42,653 bases of DNA from Lewinellaceae bacterium (GTDB lineage: Bacteria; Bacteroidota; Bacteroidia; Chitinophagales; Saprospiraceae). The notes under the pieces are model-generated. The model made no database searches and was not told where the DNA came from. It saw nothing but the letters and a program-made list of their open reading frames with translations. Each line of letters begins with the position of its first letter. Position 1 is the stretch's first letter. The DNA lies in NCBI GenBank assembly GCA_947476195.1, contig CANJPT010000029.1, forward strand, positions 1 through 42,653. Direction: 5' to 3'. This document shows positions 1 to 8,386 of the stretch, in pieces. A program made the translations under genes and the position numbers.

Positions 1-1002
1 GCGCTGTTGTTTCCAAATAAAGGGTTCGGCCGGAAGTGGCTGCAGATACTGGCGCTCCAGATGTTCAAACAAATGTCGGCGGCTCTCCTTGCACCCCTGC
101 ATTGGCAGGGCATTGAGGGAGTCCAGCTCCCCGCGAATGGCGGCGTTTAGTTCCGACAGGGTATAAAAATTGTGGTTGCGCAAGCGTGCATAAATACGCC
201 GGTAGACTTGCCGAACAGCATTTTCAACCTTGGGCTTGTCTTTGGGGGCACGTGGGCGTGTCGGTACGACCGCAGTGCCATAATGCTGGCTTAAGGCCCA
301 AAAACGTTCGTTTAACTTCGGCTCATACTTACTTGCCTTGGTAACGGCGCTCTTCAGATTATCCGGAACCAAGCAGGCTGTTACCCCGCCGATGTATTCA
401 AATGTGTGGCATACGCTCAAACAGAATTCAGCCAGGGTCTGGCCCATACTGGCCTCGGCGTAGATTAGCCCCGAACAACCCAGGGCGGCAACAAACACTT
501 CGACCTTCGTTTGCTCGCCAGTATCTCGATCAGTCAGATAAATATGATCGCCAGCGTAGTCCACAAACAATTTCTCCCCGGCCTTGTGTTCGATGGGTTG
601 ATACGCCTGTCCAAGCCGCAAGTGCTCGCTCAGATACTGGAAGAATTGGGTTTTACCGTACCCCTCCGGGTAGGCTTGCTTATATTCTTCCAGCAGCGTT
701 TGGCGCGTAAAATGCGGACGCTTCAATTCCCGCTCATAGTGCGGCAACAACTGGCATAATATGGCCCAACGGTCATCTGCCTTGTCTGTATGGCCGCTTC
801 GACAAAGTGTCAGTAAACTATGGTCATCCAGGCTGGAAAGCGCAGCCCAATCCAAGCCACTACCCTCCAAATACTGAACGTATTTGACGACGGTGGTCCG
901 GGACAGCCCCAGCGTCTGACCAATGAACTGATGTTTGCGACCTTCCTGTTTAAACCGGATAAGTGTCCTGAGTTTCATAATGCTGAGTGCTTTATTTGCC
1001 AT
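1..1002 (-). CDS. istA: IS21-family transposase IstA (C-terminus outside window)
   Basis: DDE-type transposase that cuts and joins the ends of the IS together with the AAA+ helper IstB. The 334 codons visible start at ATG 1002, preceded in frame by a TAA. Residues 1-45 form a helix-turn-helix region (GRKHQFIGQTLGLSRTTVVKY) for end binding. The integrase core carries the catalytic triad as FVDYAGD (D148), LVPDNLK (D214) and KPKVENAV (E260), all with normal spacing. The reading frame is intact to the window edge, so the transposase may be active. Its upstream flank is the repeat block at 1078-1257, which is where IstA should bind. IS21 IstA proteins are about 400-520 residues, so roughly a quarter or more is missing here. 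Confidence 0.93.
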   Translation of the reverse strand, partial: MANKALSIMKLRTLIRFKQEGRKHQFIGQTLGLSRTTVVKYVQYLEGSGLDWAALSSLDDHSLLTLCRSGHTDKADDRWAILCQLLPHYERELKRPHFTRQTLLEEYKQAYPEGYGKTQFFQYLSEHLRLGQAYQPIEHKAGEKLFVDYAGDHIYLTDRDTGEQTKVEVFVAALGCSGLIYAEASMGQTLAEFCLSVCHTFEYIGGVTACLVPDNLKSAVTKASKYEPKLNERFWALSQHYGTAVVPTRPRAPKDKPKVENAVRQVYRRIYARLRNHNFYTLSELNAAIRGELDSLNALPMQGCKESRRHLFEHLERQYLQPLPAEPFIWKQQR

Positions 1003-1077
1003 GTAGTTCGTTTTTTACGAACGTACATCAACCAATAAGATCAAACACTATGCTGAACCAATCAACCAACCCTCAGG

Positions 1078-1257
1078 TGTCCAGTTTGCTCCGGAAAAGA
1101 GTTAACATTGTACCAAAAAAAGCGTTCACTTTGCGCCGGATTTTAAATCCAAATTCAAGCTGAAAAAAGTGTTCAGTTTGCGCCGGAAAAATGACCGCTT
1201 TTGACCCTGAGTTTACTGTTCACTTTCACCGGATTTTACTGTCCACTTTGCGCCGGA
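1078..1257 (+). repeat. Five direct repeats of the IS21 terminal motif
   Basis: Five copies of a ~17-nt motif GTYCASTTTGCGCCGGA lie at 1078-1095, 1124-1140, 1171-1187, 1218-1233 and 1241-1257. The first has GCTCC and the fourth has CACC in place of GCGCC; the others differ only at the Y and S positions. Spacing is irregular (about 7 to 30 nt between copies). Multiple terminal repeats are known for IS21-family ends and are taken as transposase binding sites; the role here is inferred from position. Confidence 0.85.
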
Positions 1258-1324
1258 TTATGCAAGAATAGAAACCCAGGATATGGATTCAAAATCAACA
1301 ACATGTTGGCGTTGAAGTAGAAGG

Positions 1325-1684
1325 CTACTTTTGCGGCGTAGCCTCAGTTCCAGGTTTATCCAAAGTAAGTAATGCTTCCGCTTGTTTTACAATGCGCCCC
1401 ATTCGGGGAAGGTCATTTGCGATGATCCGGAGGTCTTTTTCATAGTTTTCAAGCGTCACGCCATGTATCTCGAAAACTTGTTTGAAATATGCCGCCATCA
1501 GGGTATCTTTTGCATAACTGGCTAATCCTGTGGTGGCGGCATCCGCAATGCTTAGGTCGGCCATGATCCGGGCAATTTTTTCGTCCGGGAGCGAGGGCTG
1601 TTCTGGAGGGGTAAATTGGCAGGCACCTAATAAGCCAAGTGTAAGTATCACCGCAACGCGAATCATTACAAAATCCAATTTCAT
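1325..1684 (-). CDS. DUF4296 domain lipoprotein
   Basis: Small predicted lipoprotein of unknown function, 119 residues. The N-terminus has a hydrophobic stretch ending in a lipobox LLGAC (Cys22), so the mature protein should be membrane-anchored and periplasm- or surface-facing. The body (PDEKIARIMADLSIADAA, then FKQVFEIHGVTLENYEKD) matches the pattern of DUF4296, a helical domain common in Bacteroidota. It is the last gene of a three-gene unit and overlaps the end of the sixA-like gene by 4 nt (ATGA), which implies coupled translation. An internal ATG at codon 7 is an equally good start because it leaves a standard signal peptide. The IS21 end lies about 60 nt downstream. Confidence 0.8.
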   Translation of the reverse strand: MKLDFVMIRVAVILTLGLLGACQFTPPEQPSLPDEKIARIMADLSIADAATTGLASYAKDTLMAAYFKQVFEIHGVTLENYEKDLRIIANDLPRMGRIVKQAEALLTLDKPGTEATPQK

Positions 1685-2178
1685 AAAACTTCTTTAGGGA
1701 AATAGCAGGCTGTTACTTTTGAATTGCCTTCATAAAACTCCCGCCATGAGGTGGCGGTTGAATTGATTTTAACGATACCGCAGGTTGGAATGTTGTCAAT
1801 GAAATCATTTTCAACAAAACGATTCGCCACTTCCGTAAACGTCGGATTGTGCCCAAAAAGCACAGCCGTCTGGGCAGATTCTGGCAAATCACTGATTATA
1901 CGCAGTATTTCTGTAGGAATAGCTTCGTAGATTGACAGTTCCCGAACTACTTCAGCAGCATCAATATTTAAAGCCTCGGCAAAAAACAAAGCTGTGGTAA
2001 GGGCGCGCTTTGCAGGACTGCTTACCAAAATATCGGGCTTAATACCCGCCTCGGAAAGTAGTTGTGCCATTTTCGGTGCATCGTGAAGACCCCGGTCGTT
2101 CAGTGGACGGTCGAAGTCTCTGAGGCCAGGGTTGCCCCAGCTTGATTTAGCGTGTCGGATAAGATATAGGGTTCGCAT
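1681..2178 (-). CDS. sixA: SixA-like phosphohistidine phosphatase
   Basis: Member of the histidine phosphatase (phosphoglycerate mutase-like) superfamily; 165 residues, the short SixA-type size. The catalytic RHG-type motif is LIRHAKSSW with Arg8-His9, and a second conserved stretch (LVSSPAKRALTTA) supplies the second arginine; VLFGHNPT carries the second histidine. E. coli SixA dephosphorylates a phosphohistidine protein. The start ATG overlaps the stop of the response regulator upstream by one base, and its own stop overlaps the DUF4296 gene. The link to a two-component regulator is suggestive of phospho-signalling, but small SixA-like proteins in Bacteroidota have no firmly assigned substrate. 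Confidence 0.85.
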   Translation of the reverse strand: MRTLYLIRHAKSSWGNPGLRDFDRPLNDRGLHDAPKMAQLLSEAGIKPDILVSSPAKRALTTALFFAEALNIDAAEVVRELSIYEAIPTEILRIISDLPESAQTAVLFGHNPTFTEVANRFVENDFIDNIPTCGIVKINSTATSWREFYEGNSKVTACYFPKEVL

Positions 2179-2852
2179 CAGATTTTAAGCACATAACCTT
2201 GCCCAAAGTGGGTGTGAATGAGTTTTTGATTAAATCCTTTGTCAACCTTGTTCCGTAGATAGTTGACATATACTTCGATGACGTTGGTGCCGGTGTCAAA
2301 GTCAACATCCCATACTTTTTCGGCAATCTCGGTTTTTGATAATACTTTGCCAGGATGTCGTAAAAAGAATTCCAGCAGTGAGAACTCCCGTGGCGTAAGC
2401 ATGATGTCTTTTCCGGCACGGCGTACTGTTTTCGCTTCAAGATCTTGCTCCAAATCATGGAAACGAAGCACATTTTCTATTTTGAACGGGACAGAAGGGC
2501 GCCGGGCAAGTGCTTTGATCCGAGCCTGTAATTCCTTGAATTCAAAGGGTTTGGCGAGGTAGTCGTCTGCTCCTGCATCAAACCCGGTTACCTTATCATC
2601 GGTGTGGTTGAGTGCAGTGAGTAGCAGAATGGGTGTAGAAGACCCTTCTTCACGGAGTTGGCGACAGAGCTCCAGACCATTCAGGCCTGGCATGGTGATG
2701 TCTGATACAATCACGTCGTAGGTACTCTGCCGGGCTAGTTTTAAGCCTTGCAGACCATCTGCCGCCGTGTTTACAGCCCAGCCATTTTCTTCCAGTCCTT
2801 GTTTGATCGACTGTAAAGTTTTTGATTCGTCTTCTATAAGTAAAATACGCAC
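2178..2852 (-). CDS. OmpR/PhoB-family response regulator
   Basis: DNA-binding response regulator, 224 residues. An N-terminal receiver domain (about 1-120) has the acidic pair in LLIEDE, the phospho-acceptor Asp51 in VIVSDITMPG and the conserved lysine in DYLAKPFEF. A C-terminal winged-helix domain (about 125-224) has LTPREFSLLEFFLRHPGKVLSK and the typical closing pattern VYVNYLRNKVD...GYVL. The start is GTG at 2852. No histidine kinase gene is adjacent, so its partner kinase must be elsewhere (orphan regulator). It heads an operon with the sixA-like and DUF4296 genes. A -7 promoter box ends only 4 nt before the GTG. Confidence 0.92.
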   Translation of the reverse strand: MRILLIEDESKTLQSIKQGLEENGWAVNTAADGLQGLKLARQSTYDVIVSDITMPGLNGLELCRQLREEGSSTPILLLTALNHTDDKVTGFDAGADDYLAKPFEFKELQARIKALARRPSVPFKIENVLRFHDLEQDLEAKTVRRAGKDIMLTPREFSLLEFFLRHPGKVLSKTEIAEKVWDVDFDTGTNVIEVYVNYLRNKVDKGFNQKLIHTHFGQGYVLKI

Positions 2853-2856
2853 AGGG

Positions 2857-2864
2857 CGAATGTA
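2857..2864 (-). promoter_or_regulatory. Bacteroidota -7 box for response-regulator operon
   Basis: TACATTCG on the minus strand matches the -7 consensus TAnnTTTG in all but one position. It ends 4 nt before the GTG start at 2852, so transcription would start at or within a base or two of the start codon. No -33 TTTG is evident at the usual spacing. Confidence 0.45.
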
Positions 2865-2963
2865 CGGGAGTGCCCAGTTTTTTTTATAAAATTAAGGAAT
2901 TTATGCTTGACAAACGCTCCATTTTCATGGTTTTGCCGACCTTCGCGGCTTAAACTGCCCACT

Positions 2964-3974
2964 GTGCTCATTTTTTTCCGCAGCAATCAAATTTTTGTAA
3001 CCATCCCGCTTGCACTGTATGTTATACTATTGCACGCTGGCGCATTGTTGGGTGCTTTGCCCCCCCCTGCCAATCCGCTGGAGGGTGGTTTGCTGTATCA
3101 GTCTTTGTTTGGCTGGGCGGCTACCCAGCCCTTCTTCTCTGCATTGACTGCGGCCATGTTGCTTTTCATTCAAGCGGTGACGGTCAATTCATTGGCAGAT
3201 GAGTTCAGGTTGATGAGTGAGCGCAACTGGTTTCCAGGCTTATTTTACGTCTTAGCTGCCAGTGCATTTCCGGAATTTCTGTTTGTTTCTGCCCCATTGG
3301 TGGCTGCTACGTTCGTACCATTTGCACTCTACAGGATTTTCAATGCGTATCAAAAACCTAATGTATCAAAGACGATTTTTGATGGTGCGTTGTGGATTGG
3401 AGTGGCTAGTCTATTCTGCCCTTCGGCATTGTGGCTATTGGTTGCTGCATACGCAGCATATGGATTAGTACAGGTATTTCGTCTGCAAGAACGATTTGTC
3501 TTTTTGGTTGGAGCTTTCGTTCCACTATTCCTTGCCTGGCTTTGGTATTTTTGGGCTGACCGAGGCGGCGACTTTAGGAGTACTCAATGGGGTAGCCTAT
3601 TTCAGGTTTATCATTTTGATATGTCCATAGATACCAAAGGTATCTTAAAATTAGGGCTCGTATGCTTCATTCTGCTCATTTTTTTGGGCGGGCTTGGTTC
3701 ATTCTATGCCCGAAAAAGTATTCAATCACAAAAGTTTGTCAGTGTATTATACCGATTCTTGGCAGTTGGCGGGGCCTCTGTTTTGTTGCAAAATGAATTG
3801 CATTGGGAACGGATGATTCTGCCTTCAGCCGCGATGGGTATATTTCTTTCACTTTCGTTTCAAAGCATTCGAAATCGCTTATTGGCCGAGTTATCTCACT
3901 TAGCCATTTTGCTTTTTATATTCTATATTCAATTTGCAGATTTCTTCTTAAATCTCACAAATTCAATATTTTAG
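2964..3974 (+). CDS. DUF6427-like polytopic membrane protein
   Basis: Hydrophobic protein of about 336 residues with roughly nine to ten predicted transmembrane segments and almost no soluble domain. The N-terminal FFRSNQ motif, followed by hydrophobic helices, and the overall length fit the DUF6427 family of Bacteroidota, which has no known biochemical role. The start is uncertain: GTG at 2964 directly precedes the FFRSNQ motif and is preferred; an in-frame TTG at 2907 would add 19 polar residues. It ends 35 nt before purQ and runs in the same direction. In frame it is intact. Confidence 0.7.
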   Translation: MLIFFRSNQIFVTIPLALYVILLHAGALLGALPPPANPLEGGLLYQSLFGWAATQPFFSALTAAMLLFIQAVTVNSLADEFRLMSERNWFPGLFYVLAASAFPEFLFVSAPLVAATFVPFALYRIFNAYQKPNVSKTIFDGALWIGVASLFCPSALWLLVAAYAAYGLVQVFRLQERFVFLVGAFVPLFLAWLWYFWADRGGDFRSTQWGSLFQVYHFDMSIDTKGILKLGLVCFILLIFLGGLGSFYARKSIQSQKFVSVLYRFLAVGGASVLLQNELHWERMILPSAAMGIFLSLSFQSIRNRLLAELSHLAILLFIFYIQFADFFLNLTNSIF

Positions 3975-4009
3975 CCTCTAAAATCATTCATTCATTTAGC
4001 ATTCAATCA

Positions 4010-4717
4010 ATGAAATTCGGTGTTATTGTTTTCCCTGGCTCCAATTGCGATGACGACATGGTACACGTCCTCAGTGAGGTAATGGACCAGGATGTGGTCA
4101 AGATCTGGCATAAAAACCGTGAGCTTCCCGAAGGTTTCGGGCCTGAAGATTGCCTGGTATTGCCTGGTGGTTTTTCTTACGGTGACTATGTTCGGGCAGG
4201 AGCGATTGCCCAGTTTTCCCCCATCATGCAGGCTGTTAAAGCGCATGCTGCTGCGGGTGGATTGGTTTTTGGTGTTTGCAACGGGTTTCAGATCCTTTGT
4301 GAATCAGGGCTATTGCCAGGTGTTTTGCTCCGAAATGGCGGGCAAAAATTTATTTGCAATAACCTGTGGATCAAAACTTTGACCAATAATTCACCGATTA
4401 CTCAAGGGCTCGAATTAGGAAAAGCACTTAAAATACCCATCGCCCATGCCGAAGGCCGCTACTTTGCGGACAACCAAACGCTCGACGAATTGGAGCGCAA
4501 TGACCAGGTTCTTTTCCGCTATTGTGATTCAAACGGCAACGAAACTCCTGAATCTAACGTCAACGAAGCAACTCGTGGCATTGCAGGTATCTGCAACGCT
4601 AACCGCAATGTTTTTGGCATGATGCCCCATCCAGAGCGTGCCAGTGAAGCGGTATTGGGTAATACAGATGGTAGAGGATTGTTTGAATCCTTATTGGGAC
4701 TTGTCGTACAGGATTGA
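4010..4717 (+). CDS. purQ: Phosphoribosylformylglycinamidine synthase, glutaminase subunit PurQ
   Basis: Class I glutamine amidotransferase subunit of FGAM synthase; it releases ammonia from glutamine for the fourth step of purine synthesis, carried out by PurL. Length 235 residues, normal for PurQ. The nucleophile is Cys90 in FGVCNGFQ, and the catalytic His and Glu are in MMPHPERA near the C-terminus. The N-terminus MKFGVIVFPGSNCDDDM is diagnostic, which fixes the start at ATG 4010 although the frame is open 207 nt further upstream inside the preceding gene. miaA follows 12 nt downstream, so the two are probably co-transcribed. PurL and PurS are not in the window. Confidence 0.97.
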   Translation: MKFGVIVFPGSNCDDDMVHVLSEVMDQDVVKIWHKNRELPEGFGPEDCLVLPGGFSYGDYVRAGAIAQFSPIMQAVKAHAAAGGLVFGVCNGFQILCESGLLPGVLLRNGGQKFICNNLWIKTLTNNSPITQGLELGKALKIPIAHAEGRYFADNQTLDELERNDQVLFRYCDSNGNETPESNVNEATRGIAGICNANRNVFGMMPHPERASEAVLGNTDGRGLFESLLGLVVQD

Positions 4718-4729
4718 GGGTTCTGCCGT

Positions 4730-5659
4730 ATGAAAAAACTGATCGTCATAGGCGGAGCCACTGCCACGGGTAAAACCGCGCTTGCTATACGCTTAGCAAA
4801 ACACCTTGATACAGCAATTCTTTCTGCCGACAGCAGGCAGTTCTACCGGGAGATGAGTATCGGAACTGCAAAGGCAAGTGCATCGGAGTTGGCTGAAGCT
4901 CCCCATCATTTCATTGATGTACTTTCTGTTGCCGATGATTACAGCGTAGGTGATTTTGAACGAGATGCGCTGGCTCGACTGGCGAAGATCTACGAAAAAA
5001 AAGAGGTAGCCATTCTGGTAGGCGGCTCGGGGCTTTATATCCGGGCCGTTTGTGAGGGCCTGGATAAGTTTCCGGATATCAGTACCGAAACGAAAAAGAC
5101 GGTCGAGGCTGGCGAAAATTCAGGCGGTATCACCTGGCTTCAGCACGAACTTGCGGAAAGAGACCCCCTACATTTTTCTAAAATTGACTCCCAAAATCCG
5201 GCACGTTTGCGCCGGGCTCTGGAGGTTTGTGTCGAAACTCGCCAGCCATATTCGTCTTTTTTGAAACAAGGCGAAAAAACGCCTCGTCCTTTTCAACCCA
5301 TCTACATTTTGCTTGACATGCCTCGTCCGGAGCTCTATACCCGAATTGATGCTCGGGTGGATGCTATGATCGCAGCAGGTTTGGAAGCGGAAGCTCAGGG
5401 GCTATTGCCTTTCTGTCATCGAGCGCCTCTGCGGACTGTGGGATATGAGGAGTTTTTCGACTTTTTTGATGGAAATATAAGTCGGAAAGCGGCCATCGAT
5501 AAGATCAAACAACACTCTCGCAATTATGCCAAACGGCAGGTGACCTGGTTTGCCAAGCATGGAGACTGGACCGTTTTCAGGCCGGATGACGAGGCCGGGA
5601 TATTTGCATTTGTACAATCAGCGCTTCCCTTCCACGAATCCATTGTAGCCCTTCATTAA
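4730..5659 (+). CDS. miaA: tRNA dimethylallyltransferase MiaA
   Basis: Transfers the dimethylallyl group to N6 of A37 in tRNAs that read codons starting with U. The P-loop is IGGATATGKTAL at residues 7-18, followed by the DSRQFYREMSIGTAK signature; GGSGLYIRAV and the C-terminal KRQVTWF motif, all typical of MiaA, are present. Length 309 is usual. The 3' end overlaps the convergent SGNH gene by 42 nt. A MiaE-type hydroxylase that acts later on the same nucleotide is encoded at 34792-35388. Confidence 0.96.
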   Translation: MKKLIVIGGATATGKTALAIRLAKHLDTAILSADSRQFYREMSIGTAKASASELAEAPHHFIDVLSVADDYSVGDFERDALARLAKIYEKKEVAILVGGSGLYIRAVCEGLDKFPDISTETKKTVEAGENSGGITWLQHELAERDPLHFSKIDSQNPARLRRALEVCVETRQPYSSFLKQGEKTPRPFQPIYILLDMPRPELYTRIDARVDAMIAAGLEAEAQGLLPFCHRAPLRTVGYEEFFDFFDGNISRKAAIDKIKQHSRNYAKRQVTWFAKHGDWTVFRPDDEAGIFAFVQSALPFHESIVALH

Positions 5660-6895
5660 GGACTGGTACAATAATTTGCCTTGCAAGACATAACCAGACT
5701 TTGTGTAATGTACCGAGTCTGAGGTCATTAAACTGTGCGATTTCCAGAAGAGGGATGAGTTTTCTCCGCCACTAAAATTAAATAGATCCCATAAGGCAAA
5801 GCCCTTTTCGTGGGCAAATTTCCGGATCATTTGACTCGTTTCAGCCATGTGCGGATTTACGCCTTTGCCCCGCAGGTAAGAATCAGCGGGTGTGGTAAGC
5901 ATGATTCGGGTGTTGGGGTAGTTTTCAATGATTTGCGAGGTAAGTAATTCCATGGTATGGCGCATATAGCCTGGTTCGGTAGTTCCTTGACTCTCATTGG
6001 TTCCAAAGGATAGAATAATCAGGTCTGGTTCAAGATCAGCCACCTGGCGGGCAAAGTATTTGGCTCGTGCAAAATCCATGTATTTAGCACCATTTACACC
6101 GATTGAATGATAAAGCACGCCACTTAATTCATTTTCAATGGAAACCCCGTCAAGGGTTAGGGTCTTTTGTTGGGTGTTGCTTTTTTTGACCGCGATCGTT
6201 ACGGATCCCACCGGACGATCGAAATAATAGGAGCGGGCAAAACCGTCTTCGATGAAAAGTTGAGCTACTTGTTTTGAGTTATCATCGCGTACTTCGAGGT
6301 CGTATTCTGAGGCAGTTTTGCGCTGAAAAACGGTCACTTTTGTAAAAAAGCGACTCTCAGAGGTTGCCGAGTCGCGCAATCTAAAGGTCAGTTCTGCATT
6401 GGGGTCCAAAGTGGTCAACTTGAATCCGGCTGCTCCAAAATTGGTTTCAGGGGAAAGATCGCGTTGACAATTGGCGCCTAACCACCGGCAATTGGTCTCC
6501 ACCAAAAAATCCTTTGCGCCGCTTGATTGCGCCAATTTATATGGAAAAACCAGCCCTCGGCCCGCATCACCAAACTCACGCTGCAGGCGATCGCGCACTT
6601 CCTGTGTTAGAAAATTGCCCAGAATATGCGAGTCTCCGATATGAACGATGCTTACTTTTTTTCCGCCTTGGGTACGCTGTGTATATAACTTTTCAAAAAA
6701 GGGCTGCAGATACTCCCCGTTTTCAACCTGGTTTTCTTCCTGATGAATAAAGCTGTAACCTATTCCAACCGTGTCGGCATCCGTAATCTGGACATGAGGG
6801 GGGCGGAACTGAGATTGGCATTGGCCTATAAAGAGCAGCGAAAAGGCTGCGCAAATTATCATGCGCAAACGCGATAAACGGACAGGGATGTACAT
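5618..6895 (-). CDS. SGNH/GDSL-family secreted protein
   Basis: Predicted exported esterase or acetyltransferase-like protein of the SGNH superfamily, 425 residues. A signal peptide occupies about residues 1-28. Block I is IVHIGDSHILGN (Ser89 as candidate nucleophile), block III is LSFGTNES with the conserved Asn, and the C-terminal block V is MTSDSVHYTKSGY with Asp and His. Between blocks I and III lies a long insertion predicted to be mostly beta-strand, possibly a carbohydrate-binding or jelly-roll module. It follows the second SGNH gene by 42 nt in the same direction. The substrate cannot be read from sequence; removal of acyl groups from cell-wall or surface sugars is an inference from the family. 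Confidence 0.82.
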   Translation of the reverse strand: MYIPVRLSRLRMIICAAFSLLFIGQCQSQFRPPHVQITDADTVGIGYSFIHQEENQVENGEYLQPFFEKLYTQRTQGGKKVSIVHIGDSHILGNFLTQEVRDRLQREFGDAGRGLVFPYKLAQSSGAKDFLVETNCRWLGANCQRDLSPETNFGAAGFKLTTLDPNAELTFRLRDSATSESRFFTKVTVFQRKTASEYDLEVRDDNSKQVAQLFIEDGFARSYYFDRPVGSVTIAVKKSNTQQKTLTLDGVSIENELSGVLYHSIGVNGAKYMDFARAKYFARQVADLEPDLIILSFGTNESQGTTEPGYMRHTMELLTSQIIENYPNTRIMLTTPADSYLRGKGVNPHMAETSQMIRKFAHEKGFALWDLFNFSGGENSSLFWKSHSLMTSDSVHYTKSGYVLQGKLLYQSLMKGYNGFVEGKR

Positions 6896-6937
6896 GTTTG
6901 TTCAATTGTTCGAATGATTCGATAGGTAGGTGAATCC

Positions 6938-8383
6938 TTAGTGCACCTTTTTTTTCGATAGCCAGTGAGCCTTTTCCTGCAAAAATAGTTTAGAAAACAT
7001 AATTCCCACAACTTTACCCCCCTCATGCGTAAGGTGGGTATAATCGGTATTTGCCAATTGAGGTCTGTGGTACGCAAAACGGACCATTGTATTGGGGCCG
7101 CCCATCCCCCAAAAAAGATCGTAAAATAACAGACCATGCTTTCGGGCCAGATTGCGCTGCATCTGAACAATGGCTGGTACGCCACGCATGGTAACTATCT
7201 CAGTACCGACTTTACAACCACGATCTCCTACACTAACTACCAAAATCGGTTTTCCCGGGAAGCAGCTTTTTAGATGTTTGAATGTGCGGTCCAATTCGGC
7301 TTCGTACCACCTAATATTATTCAGGGAGTTGGTCACGGCATTCAGCCCAACCTGGATCACGATCAGATCATATTTTTGTACGGCATCAAATTGACGAATA
7401 AATATCGGGTCCAGGAGTTTTAGGGGGCCGCCACTGTTGCCCCGCACAGAAAAGTTGTCGAAGTAGATCCCAGGGCCACTTTCGAGGGTCGCACCGTACA
7501 GCAAAAGTCCGGTATTTTCTGGAAATCTGATGGCAAATGCACTGGTTCCCGATTCGGTGCTGTTCCATTTCCAAAGGCCTAATTGGTCCGTTTTGGCGGG
7601 CAAATTTGCTTCATGGGGAGGTTCACCGCCTGCTTGCCACACAAAATTCAGCGGAGATTCAGCCGTGTAAAAAAAGCGCACCTGATTCCATTGCTGGGTA
7701 TGTTTGAAGTACCGGGCTCCCTCGTAATGAACCTTCGCTTCAGGTTCAGGCCTGTAAGCATAGCCATTGAGTCCTAACCGGGGCCTGTTTTCACTTTTTT
7801 TGAGGATAGAATAAGCAGTCCAACCTTTAAAATTGTGCTTTAAACTGCGCTTAAACTGTGCCACCTCCGAAGTAATTGGAACAAAGCCTACCCCCGCGCC
7901 TCCCCATGCTGTCTGTAGGGAATCCCGCAGATCGCCGATTAAGATATCACCTTCCACAAAAGAATCTCCATACCAGGCGACCCTTACCGTTCTACCGCGG
8001 GCAATAGAATCCACCGCAGCAAAAAAACTATTGAGCCCTTGTTGGTTAAAACTATAGTCTTCGATAGTATTGCCAAAAAAAATGGAGTCTTTGGGAGCAA
8101 TCATGTGCATAGAATCGGCCATTGCTGCAGCGGCAGCAGAGTCAAGGGGGATGGTCAGGAGTGAATCTTTGGGAAAATATTCAGTCGTATCCGGAGGCGG
8201 GAGGACAGGCAAATTGCTTGAAGTATCGACTAAAACGGAATCGCGTACATCTGCGAAAATATCCATTTTTCGAAATTCAAAACCACCCAAGGTTATCCCG
8301 CCAGGCAAAATAGATAGGCCAGCAAGTATCAGCAGCACAAATAATGCAAGGAAAAAGGCCTGCCCGGTAAAGTTCTTTTCCAT
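6938..8383 (-). CDS. SGNH/GDSL-family membrane-anchored protein
   Basis: Second SGNH-type protein, 481 residues, with a single N-terminal transmembrane or signal-anchor segment (about residues 9-28) and a low-complexity Ser/Asp/Pro/Ala linker (about 45-105) before the catalytic domain. Block I reads VAWYGDSFVEGD (Ser141), the Asn block is IQVGLNAVTNS, and block V is NTDYTHLTHEGG with Asp and His. Its domain order (SGNH block I, beta-rich insertion, blocks III-V) parallels that of the gene downstream, so the pair probably arose by duplication. It starts 3 nt after the stop of the small membrane protein gene, which indicates one transcript. Confidence 0.82.
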   Translation of the reverse strand: MEKNFTGQAFFLALFVLLILAGLSILPGGITLGGFEFRKMDIFADVRDSVLVDTSSNLPVLPPPDTTEYFPKDSLLTIPLDSAAAAAMADSMHMIAPKDSIFFGNTIEDYSFNQQGLNSFFAAVDSIARGRTVRVAWYGDSFVEGDILIGDLRDSLQTAWGGAGVGFVPITSEVAQFKRSLKHNFKGWTAYSILKKSENRPRLGLNGYAYRPEPEAKVHYEGARYFKHTQQWNQVRFFYTAESPLNFVWQAGGEPPHEANLPAKTDQLGLWKWNSTESGTSAFAIRFPENTGLLLYGATLESGPGIYFDNFSVRGNSGGPLKLLDPIFIRQFDAVQKYDLIVIQVGLNAVTNSLNNIRWYEAELDRTFKHLKSCFPGKPILVVSVGDRGCKVGTEIVTMRGVPAIVQMQRNLARKHGLLFYDLFWGMGGPNTMVRFAYHRPQLANTDYTHLTHEGGKVVGIMFSKLFLQEKAHWLSKKKVH

Positions 8384-8386
8384 GGA

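Larger units (their letters stand above)
1..1264 (-). mobile_element. IS21-family insertion sequence, partial (istA-proximal end)
   Basis: The region holds an istA-type transposase reading off the left edge and, upstream of it, a terminal zone with five related repeats, the usual arrangement of IS21-family ends. On the minus strand the element would begin with TG at 1264 (TGCATAATCCGGCGC...), which fits the TG/CA termini of the family. The helper ATPase gene istB and the other end lie outside the window. The boundary is inferred, since no target duplication can be seen with only one end present. Confidence 0.85.

Noticed and set aside
402-1038. Plus-strand open frames of 72-102 codons
   Set aside because: They lie antisense to the istA frame on the minus strand, which has all IS21 transposase motifs; the plus-strand products resemble nothing known.
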